64,000 nt of DNA from Halanaerobiales bacterium (lineage in GTDB: Bacteria > Bacillota > Halanaerobiia > Halanaerobiales > DTU029), in the NCBI GenBank assembly GCA_029981855.1, contig JARRCS010000003.1, forward strand, positions 86,962 to 150,961. The letters run 5' to 3'. The notes under the pieces are model-generated. The model saw only the letters and a list, made by a program, of their open reading frames with translations, did not search any database and was not told the DNA's origin. The stretch's first letter is position 1; every line of letters begins with the position of its first letter. The position numbers and the translations under genes are program-made. This document shows, in pieces, positions 57,261-64,000 of this stretch.

Positions 57261-58208
57261 ATGCCCGAACCTATAATTGAAATAAAAGATTTAACAAAGG
57301 ATTATGAAGGTAAAAGGGCAGTAGATCATTTAAACCTAAATATAAATAAAGGGGAGATTTTCGGTTTACTGGGTCCCAATGGAGCGGGGAAGACAACAGT
57401 TATTCTTATGTTACTGGGGTTATCTGAACCAACAGGAGGAAGTATTAAAATCAGCGGTTATGATTCTACTACCGAACCTTTAAAAGTAAAGAAAATAACC
57501 GGGTATTTACCTGATCAGGTAGGATTTTATGAAAACAGAACCGGGCTGGAGAATCTTTTATATACTGCCCGCTTAAATGGTATTTCCGGGAAAAGGGCTT
57601 ATGAATCGGCAGAAAAACTATTAGATATAGTTGGGTTAAGGGAAGCGAAGTATAAAAAGACCGGTATATATTCAAAGGGAATGAAACAGAGACTCGGTCT
57701 AGCAGATGTCTTAATTAAGGAACCGGAAATAATTATACTCGATGAACCAACGATTGGTATCGATCCAAAGGGAATAAACGAATTCCTTGATTTGATAAGA
57801 AAGCTTAGCAAGGATAAAGGTATAACAGTTCTTTTATCCTCTCACCTTCTTCACCAGGTTCAGAAAATATGTGACCGGGTAGGCTTATTTGTCGATGGTA
57901 GATTACTGGCCGAGGGTAATATTGATGAAATGGCAGAAAAATTGTTTAATAATAAGGAAATAGCAATAAAAGCTCAGGTCTCTAATATAACTCAAGACCT
58001 GATAGATGATCTAAAGAAAATAGAAGGCATCAGGAAGGTTAGTTATAGTGGCGACTGGTTAATAATTAAAAGCATTGAAAATGTAACTCCTGCCATCGCT
58101 AAATCTATAATTGCAAAGGGAGGCTCTTTATACCAGCTTTCTTATGAAAAGTATGGTTTAGATGAAATATATCAATACTATTTTGAAGGAGGGGTTAGGC
58201 ATGACTGA
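57261..58208 (+). CDS. ABC transporter ATP-binding protein (ABC-2 exporter)
   Basis: A 315-residue ATPase with Walker A GPNGAGKTT (about residues 39-47), Q-loop replaced by YLPDQVGFYENRTGLENL, signature YSKGMKQRLGLA, Walker B IIILDEPTIGIDP and H-loop LLSSHLLHQV. The extended C-terminal region suits the drug/polymer-exporting DrrA/CcmA-type group. It works with the permease that overlaps its end by 8 bp. The cargo is unknown. Confidence 0.92.
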   Translation: MPEPIIEIKDLTKDYEGKRAVDHLNLNINKGEIFGLLGPNGAGKTTVILMLLGLSEPTGGSIKISGYDSTTEPLKVKKITGYLPDQVGFYENRTGLENLLYTARLNGISGKRAYESAEKLLDIVGLREAKYKKTGIYSKGMKQRLGLADVLIKEPEIIILDEPTIGIDPKGINEFLDLIRKLSKDKGITVLLSSHLLHQVQKICDRVGLFVDGRLLAEGNIDEMAEKLFNNKEIAIKAQVSNITQDLIDDLKKIEGIRKVSYSGDWLIIKSIENVTPAIAKSIIAKGGSLYQLSYEKYGLDEIYQYYFEGGVRHD

Positions 58209-59133
58209 TATTGTTAGGCCATTCTGGATTATGGTACAAAAAGAAATATCGGACCACGTGAGGAGCTGGAAATTTATTATCCTCGTGGCCTTAATTTTGC
58301 TAACAACTATCGGTTCATTATTTACTGTTTTATCCATAATACGCGGCAATGCTGCAAATATTAATTCAGACAATACATTTCTCTTTTTAAATTTATTTAC
58401 AACATCGGACGGCAGCCTCCCTCCTTTTATAACATTAATTGGCTTTCTGGGGCCTTTACTGGGGATAGCCCTCGGTTTTGATGTAATTAACTCAGAGAGA
58501 AACAGGGGCACCTTAAGCCGTGTTATTTCTCAGCCGATACCCAGGGATCATTTTATTAATAGTAAATTTGTCGGGGCACTGGCTGTAATATGTGTACTTG
58601 TTTTTTCTTTAGGTTTTCTGGTAATGGGGTTAGGAATCATCTCAATCGGTATTCCACCAACACCGGATGAATTCCTGCGCATAATTATCTTTTTATTATT
58701 AAGCTGTGTCTATATTGCTTTCTGGTTAAATCTAGGGATCGTATTTTCGACCACATTCCGGCAATCGTCTACTTCAGCATTATCCTGCCTTGCTATCTGG
58801 TTGTTTTTTACTGCATTCTATTCTATGCTAGTACAAATCCTTGCCAATGCTGTCTATAGAGATCCATACAGTATCAAGGTACTCACTTTAATTCTGTCCC
58901 GGTTATCGCCAAATTACCTTTACAGTGAATTAACAACCATCTTGCTTACTCCCTCAATACGCAGTTTAGGGGCTTTAAGTATAGAACAGATCTACGGCGC
59001 TATCCCATCTTCTTTACCCCTGGGCCAAAGTTTATTACTTATCTGGCCCCACATTACAGGATTAATTGCAGCATCAATTATCTGTTTCGGGATCTCCTAT
59101 ATCTTCTTTATGAGGCAGGAGATAAGGGCTTAA
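58201..59133 (+). CDS. ABC-2 type permease
   Basis: 310 residues from the ATG at 58201 (GAAGGAGGGG upstream); the frame is open from 58162 but the extension lies within the ATPase gene. It has six hydrophobic segments and the ABC-2 hallmark region FDVINSERNRGTLSRVISQPIPRDHFINSKF after helix 2. It forms the channel with the preceding ATPase. A terminator follows 24 bases after the stop. Confidence 0.9.
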   Translation: MTDIVRPFWIMVQKEISDHVRSWKFIILVALILLTTIGSLFTVLSIIRGNAANINSDNTFLFLNLFTTSDGSLPPFITLIGFLGPLLGIALGFDVINSERNRGTLSRVISQPIPRDHFINSKFVGALAVICVLVFSLGFLVMGLGIISIGIPPTPDEFLRIIIFLLLSCVYIAFWLNLGIVFSTTFRQSSTSALSCLAIWLFFTAFYSMLVQILANAVYRDPYSIKVLTLILSRLSPNYLYSELTTILLTPSIRSLGALSIEQIYGAIPSSLPLGQSLLLIWPHITGLIAASIICFGISYIFFMRQEIRA

Positions 59134-59156
59134 ATAATTTAATACTCCATGAAAAA

Positions 59157-59190
59157 GACCAGAAGGCTTTTTCCCTTTTGGTCTTTTTTT
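59157..59190 (+). terminator. Terminator of the NEW3-ABC operon
   Basis: GACCAGAAGG pairs with CCTTTTGGTC (one G-T pair), loop of 7, followed by seven T's. Confidence 0.9.
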
Positions 59191-59502
59191 ATGCACTCTG
59201 GCATTATTTTTAATGTCAAAATACATCTTAAAATTTTTTATTTTTTGATGTCTAACTGCATTAAATCAGATCACCAGAAGAAGGCACATTTTTTCTATAT
59301 TGGCTTAAACCTAATTCCGGTTTGAAATATGCTTAATAGTTATTTGAATAAATAACAAAGGGATTAATTGGAAGGACATAACGCTGAAACTTTTTAAAGG
59401 CAAGAAATGAACTGGCTATATTTACGCGTAAATGTAATTCTGCATTATTTTAATGACTGATTGCATGAAAAAATTCACAACTTTTTAATGTAGATGTGCA
59501 TT
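59190..59502. promoter_or_regulatory. Enhancer array of 16-bp dyads upstream of hyd operon 2
   Basis: Copies of AATGNN-N4-TGCATT occur as TATGCACTCTGGCATT (59190-59205), GATGTCTAACTGCATT (59247-59262), AATGTAATTCTGCATT (59431-59446), AATGACTGATTGCATG (59452-59467) and AATGTAGATGTGCATT (59487-59502). A further half-copy AATGACTGATT starts near 59572. They lie 85-400 bp upstream of the sigma-54 promoter at 59588. The copies are less perfect than those before operon 1. Confidence 0.72.
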
Positions 59503-59587
59503 ATTAAATAAAGATTACCTGGAAGGAATGTTTTTGTTATTAGACTAAAATCCTTGAAATATCAATGATTTAATGACTGATTCTTTT

Positions 59588-59604
59588 TTGGTATGATTTT
59601 TGCT
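59588..59604 (+). promoter_or_regulatory. Sigma-54 promoter of hyd operon 2
   Basis: TTGGTATGATTTTTGCT has GG at 59590-59591 and GC at 59602-59603, 10 bases apart, and a good TTTTTGC -12 element. It lies 123 bp before hydC2, nearly the same distance as in operon 1 (124 bp). Confidence 0.85.
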
Positions 59605-59627
59605 AAAATAATATAAGGTAAATAATA

Positions 59628-59645
59628 TTGTGAAAATATTTTCAA
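59628..59645. promoter_or_regulatory. Rex-like operator 1, hyd operon 2
   Basis: TTGTGAAAATATTTTCAA keeps TTGTGAA and a partial right arm and is placed 25 bases after the sigma-54 GC, the equivalent of 48107-48124 in operon 1. Confidence 0.65.
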
Positions 59646-59689
59646 TATAGGTCCGGAGGGGGGGAAAGAAGAAAATTTTTTCCGAACTT

Positions 59690-59707
59690 TAGAGAATATT
59701 TTCACAA
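59690..59707. promoter_or_regulatory. Rex-like operator 2, hyd operon 2
   Basis: TAGAGAATATTTTCACAA has a perfect right arm (TTCACAA) and 5 of 7 left-arm matches to the Rex consensus. It abuts the ribosome site AAGGAGGT of hydC2 and lies 62 bp from the first operator. Confidence 0.7.
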
Positions 59708-59726
59708 AAAAAGGAGGTATCTAACT

Positions 59727-60137
59727 TTGAATTATGCAAATTTTTTAGAGAGAATGCATAATATTCAGGACACCTATGGTTATATTCCTGAGTGCGAGAT
59801 TGATAAGGTTGCCAGGGAATTTAATATCCCCAGGTCAAAGGTCTATGGAACCATCAGGTTTTATTCCATGTTTTACACCGAGCCAACCGGTAAATATATC
59901 ATCAGGGTCTGTGACAGTCTTTCCTGTCATATCAACGAATCAAAGGAAATTGTTGAAGTTATTAAGGATTATCTGGGGATTGATAATGGTGAGACTACTG
60001 AGGACCGCAAGTTTACCCTGGAAATTGTAGAGTGCCTGGGGCATTGTGGTGAAGGTCCGGTAATGATGGTAAATGACCATATCTATACCCATGTCAGTAA
60101 AACTATGGCTATAGAAATATTGGATAAATGTGTATAG
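59727..60137 (+). CDS. hydC: NuoE-like subunit HydC2 of [FeFe]-hydrogenase
   Basis: A 136-residue NuoE/HydC protein with the [2Fe-2S] ligands Cys62-x4-Cys67 (CDSLSCHIN) and Cys103-x3-Cys107 (ECLGHCGEG). It lacks the N-terminal extension of HydC1. The TTG start is supported by AAGGAGGT 8 bases upstream. It is the first gene of the second hydrogenase operon. Confidence 0.9.
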   Translation: MNYANFLERMHNIQDTYGYIPECEIDKVAREFNIPRSKVYGTIRFYSMFYTEPTGKYIIRVCDSLSCHINESKEIVEVIKDYLGIDNGETTEDRKFTLEIVECLGHCGEGPVMMVNDHIYTHVSKTMAIEILDKCV

Positions 60138-60149
60138 GGAGGGATAAAG

Positions 60150-61385
60150 TTGGAAGAAACCCTGTTTTTGAAAAGAGAAGAAGTGAAAGATATCAATAAC
60201 TATGATTTTCCGGCCTTAAAAAAGGCTTTAAAGATGAAGCAGGAAGATGTTATTGTCGAGGTTAAGAGGTCTACTTTGAAGGGAAGGGGAGGTGCCGGCT
60301 TTCCTACCGGTCTGAAATGGGAACTGGCCTTCAAAGAAGCAGCCGATAAAAAATATCTTATCTGTAACGGTGATGAAGGGGAACCCGGTACCTTTAAAGA
60401 CCGTTATCTGCTTGAAGAGAGTCCTTTGAAGGTCCTTGAGGGTATTTTAATAGCTGCTTATGCTATCGGGGCTGATGAGGGATATATCTATATCCGCGGT
60501 GAATATGCTAAACCTATAAGGGTCTTTTCCAGAGTGATAGAGGAGGCCCGAGAAAAGGGTATCCTGGGAGAGAATATCTTCGGTAGCGGTTTTAATTTTG
60601 ACCTCTATCTGGTCAAGGGAGCCGGGGCATATGTCTGCGGAGATGAGACCTCTTTAATCAACTCGATCGAAGGGAAACGTGGCCGTTCGAGGATTAAGCC
60701 GCCTTATCCCGTAGAAAAGGGTTTATTTGATAAACCTACTGTAGTGAATAATGTTGAGACCCTGGCTTCGGCTGCAGAGATAATTAATCAGGGTGCAGAT
60801 AGATACCTCTCTTTAGGGACCGAAAAGAGCCGGGGTACAAAACTGGTCTGTTTAAGTGGTGATATCCGTAATCCGGGCATCTATGAGCTGGAGTTCGGTC
60901 AGGCAACCCTCAGAGAGATCATTGATGATTTCGGTGGGGGATTAAAGAACGGTAGCGGATTAAAATTTGTGGTTCCCGGCGGTATCTCTACCTCGATCTT
61001 ACTGGAGGATGAACTGGATATACCCTATACCTATGAGGATTTAGATGCAGCAGGCAGCAGCCTGGGTTCAGGTGCGGTCATTGTAGTCGGGGAAGATCAT
61101 GACCTGATTGATCTGATGTTAAATGTTTCCAGGTTTTTTATGGATGAAACCTGCGGCACCTGTTTCCCCTGCCGGGAAGGGAACCGTCAGATCTACCATA
61201 TGTTAAAGTGGAAGAAAAACGGCTTTACCGCGAAGGAGAGGCAGCTGATAAAAGACATCGGAAAGACAATTCACCTGGCAGCCCGCTGCGGACTGGGCCA
61301 GACTTCTCTTAATTTTATTAGTTCGGTGCTAGATAAGTTTGAGGATGAACTGATGGTAAGGGGGGATATTAATGTTGAAGGTTAA
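60150..61385 (+). CDS. hydB: HydB2: minimal NuoF-type flavoprotein subunit
   Basis: A 411-residue NuoF with GRGGAGFPTGLKWE (about residues 49-62), NGDEGEPGTFKDRY (FMN site), GAGAYVCGDETSLINSIEG and the [4Fe-4S] ligands in ETCGTCFPCREG plus RCGLGQT. It lacks the N-terminal thioredoxin-like domain, and both the usual C-terminal ferredoxin domain and the NfnL module of HydB1. The TTG start follows AGGGAGGG. The end overlaps hydA2 by 14 bp. It should oxidise or reduce NAD(H) in a simpler trimeric hydrogenase; whether it can bifurcate electrons without the extra clusters is open. Confidence 0.92.
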   Translation: MEETLFLKREEVKDINNYDFPALKKALKMKQEDVIVEVKRSTLKGRGGAGFPTGLKWELAFKEAADKKYLICNGDEGEPGTFKDRYLLEESPLKVLEGILIAAYAIGADEGYIYIRGEYAKPIRVFSRVIEEAREKGILGENIFGSGFNFDLYLVKGAGAYVCGDETSLINSIEGKRGRSRIKPPYPVEKGLFDKPTVVNNVETLASAAEIINQGADRYLSLGTEKSRGTKLVCLSGDIRNPGIYELEFGQATLREIIDDFGGGLKNGSGLKFVVPGGISTSILLEDELDIPYTYEDLDAAGSSLGSGAVIVVGEDHDLIDLMLNVSRFFMDETCGTCFPCREGNRQIYHMLKWKKNGFTAKERQLIKDIGKTIHLAARCGLGQTSLNFISSVLDKFEDELMVRGDINVEG

Positions 61386-63084
61386 TATAGATGGTCAAAA
61401 TCTAGAGGTTGCAGAGGGAACTACCATTCTAGAAGCAGCTAAAAAGGCCCATATCAAGATACCTACCCTTTGTTATGAAGAAGGGTTATCAATCTACGGT
61501 GGCTGTCGTCTCTGTGTGGTTGAAGTAGAAGGGGAAAACCTTCTGCAGCCTGCCTGTGCGACTGAAATCAGGGATGGCATGATAGTGAGAACACATTCAC
61601 CAAAGGTTAGAGAGGTCAGGAAAACCCTCTTTGAACTGATTATTGCCTCCCATGACATTAGCTGTGAATTAAACTGTTTGACCTGTAGCCGGAATGGCAG
61701 CTGTGAGCTGAGAAAGGTAGCTGAAGATATTGGAATTACCGAGATCAGGCTGAGCCCTATTAATAAGGGTTATGGTGAGGATAAATCCAGCTATGCCATT
61801 ATGCGGGAACCGAATAAGTGTATTACCTGCGGCCGCTGTATCAGGAAGTGTGAAGAGGTACAGGGTATCGGGATTTTTACCATGGCCAATAGAGGGCCGG
61901 CAACCATCGTTACCACCTTCGGCGATAAAGGCATGGGGAATGTTGAGTGTACTAACTGCGGTCAGTGTATTCATGCCTGTCCTACAGGGGCCTTACATGA
62001 GGTCTATCATTACGAAAGTGTGTGGGATGTTTTACATGATGAGTCCAAACATGTGGTTGTCCAGACCGCTCCTGCCGTCAGGGTGGCAATATCTGAGGCC
62101 TTCGGCGATGAACCCGGCACTATTGCTACCGGTCAGATGGTGGCGGCCTTAAGGAGATTAGGGTTTGATAAGGTCTTCGATACCAACTTTTCTGCTGACC
62201 TGACCATCATGGAAGAGGGCACGGAATTAATCCAGAGGATCAAGGAAGGGGGTACCCTACCTCTCTTTACCTCCTGTAGTCCGGGCTGGATTAAGTTTAT
62301 CGAGCATTTCTATCCGGAATTTCTACCTCACCTTTCTTCGTGTAAGTCACCCCAGCAGATGTTCGGGGCTATTGCCAAATCCTATTATGCTGAAAAAAAT
62401 AATATACCGCGGGAGGACCTGGTCGTGGTCTCGGTAATGCCCTGTACAGCCAAGAAATTTGAAGCTAAAAGACCGGAGATGGATGGGGATGTGGATTATG
62501 TCCTTACCACCAGAGAACTGGCCGGTATGATTAAGGCTGCCGGTATTGATATGGTAAATCTGGAAGAAGAGGAATATGATAGGATAATGGGTACATCAAC
62601 CGGAGCTGCTGATATATTTGGTGCTACTGGAGGGGTAATGGAGGCTGCCCTCAGAACGGCCTATGAGTTAATTACCGGAAAGGAACTTGAGAAGCTCGAC
62701 TTTTATGATGTTAGAGGGATGACCGGCATTAAGGAAACAGAGGTCGAGATCGACGGGTTAACAGTCAGGGCTGCTGTTGCCCACGGACTTGGTAATGTCA
62801 GAAAACTGATGGAGATGATCAAAGCAGGTAAGGAGTACCACTTCGTTGAGTTAATGGCCTGTCCGGGCGGCTGTATTGGAGGTGGCGGACAGCCAATTCC
62901 CACTACAGATGAAATCAGACAGAAAAGGATCGATTCTATCTATCAAATCGATAAAAACAAAAAACTAAGGAAGTCTCATGAAAATCCCTATATCAAGAAA
63001 CTATATGACGAATATCTGGGTGAACCGGGAAGCCATAGAGCCCATGAACTGCTTCATACCCACTATACAGCAAGGGGTGTCTGA
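61372..63084 (+). CDS. hydA: [FeFe]-hydrogenase catalytic subunit HydA2
   Basis: A 570-residue paralogue of HydA1, colinear over its whole length. It has the [2Fe-2S] domain (LCYEEGLSIYGGCRLCVVE), His/Cys [4Fe-4S] site region (HDISCELNCLTCSRNGSC), ferredoxin motifs (CITCGRCIRKCEE, CTNCGQCIHACP), and intact H-cluster motifs TSCSPGW (Cys302), MPCTAKKFE (Cys358) and MACPGGCIGGGGQP (Cys497, Cys501). The C-terminal tail is nearly identical to HydA1. The divergence is mostly in the N-terminal clusters. GGGGGGAT precedes the ATG. Confidence 0.95.
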   Translation: MLKVNIDGQNLEVAEGTTILEAAKKAHIKIPTLCYEEGLSIYGGCRLCVVEVEGENLLQPACATEIRDGMIVRTHSPKVREVRKTLFELIIASHDISCELNCLTCSRNGSCELRKVAEDIGITEIRLSPINKGYGEDKSSYAIMREPNKCITCGRCIRKCEEVQGIGIFTMANRGPATIVTTFGDKGMGNVECTNCGQCIHACPTGALHEVYHYESVWDVLHDESKHVVVQTAPAVRVAISEAFGDEPGTIATGQMVAALRRLGFDKVFDTNFSADLTIMEEGTELIQRIKEGGTLPLFTSCSPGWIKFIEHFYPEFLPHLSSCKSPQQMFGAIAKSYYAEKNNIPREDLVVVSVMPCTAKKFEAKRPEMDGDVDYVLTTRELAGMIKAAGIDMVNLEEEEYDRIMGTSTGAADIFGATGGVMEAALRTAYELITGKELEKLDFYDVRGMTGIKETEVEIDGLTVRAAVAHGLGNVRKLMEMIKAGKEYHFVELMACPGGCIGGGGQPIPTTDEIRQKRIDSIYQIDKNKKLRKSHENPYIKKLYDEYLGEPGSHRAHELLHTHYTARGV

Positions 63085-63086
63085 AG

Positions 63087-63731
63087 ATGGATGGAGTACC
63101 CCAGCCGACCATTGAACGCTTGGTTATTTACTACCGCTATTTAAAGAAACTGGTCGCCCATGATGATGATAAAGTTATCTCTTCTCTGGATCTCGGTCAT
63201 AGTGTAGGTGTTTCTGCAGCCCAGGTACGGAAGGACCTATCATATTTCGGAGAATTTGGTTGTAAGGGTGTTGGTTATAATGTTAGCAATCTGAAAAAAT
63301 CCCTGGAACAGATCCTGGGTTTTAATCAAAACTGGCCTATTGTGCTGGTCGGTGCCGGAAATATAGGTAGAGCACTGGTAAACTACCCCGGTTTTAAGGT
63401 AATGGGGTTAAATATTATTGCAATCTTTGACTGTGACCTTGATAAGATAGGTAACCGGGTCGGGGGGCTGATAGTTAAAAGCAATAAGGAGATAGAAAGG
63501 GTGATAAAGGATAAGGGAGTGGAGCTGGCAATCATAGCCGTGCCAGTTGATGAGGCGCAAGGTGTTGCTGAAAAACTGGTGAAGGCAGGGATAAAGGCTA
63601 TCTGGAATATTGCTCCGGTAACCCTGAAACTGCCGGATAATGTTCTGGTTTATTATGAAGACCTGGCTTCAAGTCTTGTTACTTTAACCTACCGCCTCAG
63701 CCAGAAAAGACTAAAAGCACGCTCAAACTAA
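63087..63731 (+). CDS. rex: Redox-sensing repressor Rex, copy 2
   Basis: A 214-residue Rex with the winged helix (QPTIERLVIYYRYLKKL, GVSAAQVRKDLSYFGEFGCKGVGYN) and Rossmann domain (IVLVGAGNIGRALVNYPGF, IFDCDLDKIGN, IIAVPVDEAQGVAEKLVKAGIKAIWNIAPV). It follows hydA2 by 2 bases, the same layout as operon 1. The two Rex proteins differ in wing and Rossmann residues, so they may have different NADH responses or DNA preferences. Terminators follow. Confidence 0.93.
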   Translation: MDGVPQPTIERLVIYYRYLKKLVAHDDDKVISSLDLGHSVGVSAAQVRKDLSYFGEFGCKGVGYNVSNLKKSLEQILGFNQNWPIVLVGAGNIGRALVNYPGFKVMGLNIIAIFDCDLDKIGNRVGGLIVKSNKEIERVIKDKGVELAIIAVPVDEAQGVAEKLVKAGIKAIWNIAPVTLKLPDNVLVYYEDLASSLVTLTYRLSQKRLKARSN

Positions 63732-63757
63732 ACAAAGGCAAAATTAAAAGCTATCTG

Positions 63758-63792
63758 AAACAGGGAGGGCAAATAACCCCTTCCTGTTTTCT
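63758..63792 (+). terminator. Terminator of hyd operon 2
   Basis: AAACAGGGAGGG pairs with CCCTTCCTGTTT (one G-T pair) around an 8-nt loop, ending in a T-rich run, 27 bases after rex2. Confidence 0.8.
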
Positions 63793-63869
63793 GTTTGCCT
63801 GGCATGTCTGCTGAATCGATAGTATATTTTATTTCCATAACAGGTGGATTATAGAAAACGATCTACGCC

Positions 63870-63900
63870 AAAAGTAGGAGAAATATCTCCTACTTTTTTT
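63870..63900. terminator. Second, possibly bidirectional terminator
   Basis: AAAAGTAGGAGA-aata-TCTCCTACTTTT is a perfect 12-bp stem followed by T's. It may back up termination of hyd operon 2 or end a minus-strand gene beyond the window edge. Confidence 0.82.
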
Positions 63901-64000
63901 CTTTTTTGGCTCTTCTCCAAAGTAATACAGTAAAAATTTAGCATGATCCCTGTTATTTCCCTGGTTTAGAATTGTAACATATTTTTTAGAATCAGTACAA

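Noticed and set aside
59212..59227. AATGTCAAAATACATC as another copy of the hydrogenase enhancer dyad
   Set aside because: Four mismatches to the consensus arms in AT-rich DNA; too weak to list as a site.
1..64000. Insertion sequence, prophage or integrase genes
   Set aside because: No transposase, recombinase or phage structural motifs were seen in the translated frames, and no long terminal inverted repeats with target duplications were found by eye.

Overview
This 64 kb window comes from a low-GC, Gram-positive-type strict anaerobe, most likely a fermenter in the Clostridia or Halanaerobiia. The case rests on strong AGGAGG-type ribosome binding sites, frequent TTG/GTG starts, heavy use of AGA/AGG/ATA codons, two [FeFe]-hydrogenase operons with Rex repressors, a tungsten-type aldehyde:ferredoxin oxidoreductase, electron-transfer flavoproteins tied to lactate oxidation, and a YhaO/YhaN plus AddB/AddA repair block. 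No rRNA, intact tRNA, transposase or phage gene was found. The genus cannot be fixed from this sequence alone.

Region 1 (1-2930) holds an ArsR-type regulator and a four-domain persulfide/CoA-disulfide reductase. Region 2 (2965-15650) is DNA repair. A yhaO-yhaN-addB-addA operon is followed by a two-repeat CRISPR remnant and by a radical-SAM/DUF4130-type pair. Both repair operons start from copies of the same 66-bp promoter block, identical but for one base, with a LexA-like box at the predicted start of transcription. Region 3 (15650-29160) is a peptide or amino-acid catabolic operon: dipeptidase, aldehyde oxidoreductase, Asp/Glu-type racemase, Na+ symporter with a 36-residue partner, dipeptide epimerase, amidohydrolase, two nitroreductases and an MFS carrier. 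It has a sigma-54 promoter in front and a convergent sigma-54 activator at its end.

Region 4 (29160-39031) has an orphan YtrA-type GntR regulator and a TRAP-transporter catabolic cluster (DapA-like aldolase, DctPQM, LarA-type racemase, IclR regulator, UroD-like protein, iron-type alcohol dehydrogenase), with paired GAACA dyads in the divergent promoter. Region 5 (39190-44930) resembles the Acetobacterium lct operon: GntR regulator, EtfB, EtfA and a GlcD-type lactate dehydrogenase. It ends in a truncated LarA remnant and is followed by an AEC-type transporter.

Region 6 (45040-63900) is the most striking part. A sigma-54 activator whose sensor is itself an iron-only-hydrogenase-like iron-sulfur module precedes two paralogous hydC-hydB-hydA-rex operons. 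Each operon has an array of 16-bp AATGNN-N4-TGCATT dyads upstream, a GG-N10-GC sigma-54 promoter, and a pair of Rex-like operators just downstream of it. The first HydB is fused to a complete NfnL/GltD-like NAD(P)-flavin module, so that hydrogenase may couple H2, ferredoxin and two pyridine nucleotide pools. The second HydB is a minimal 411-residue form. Between the two operons lie an ECF sigma/anti-sigma pair, a truncated tRNA-Glu(CUC)-like sequence, and a NEW3-type surface protein with an ABC-2 exporter.
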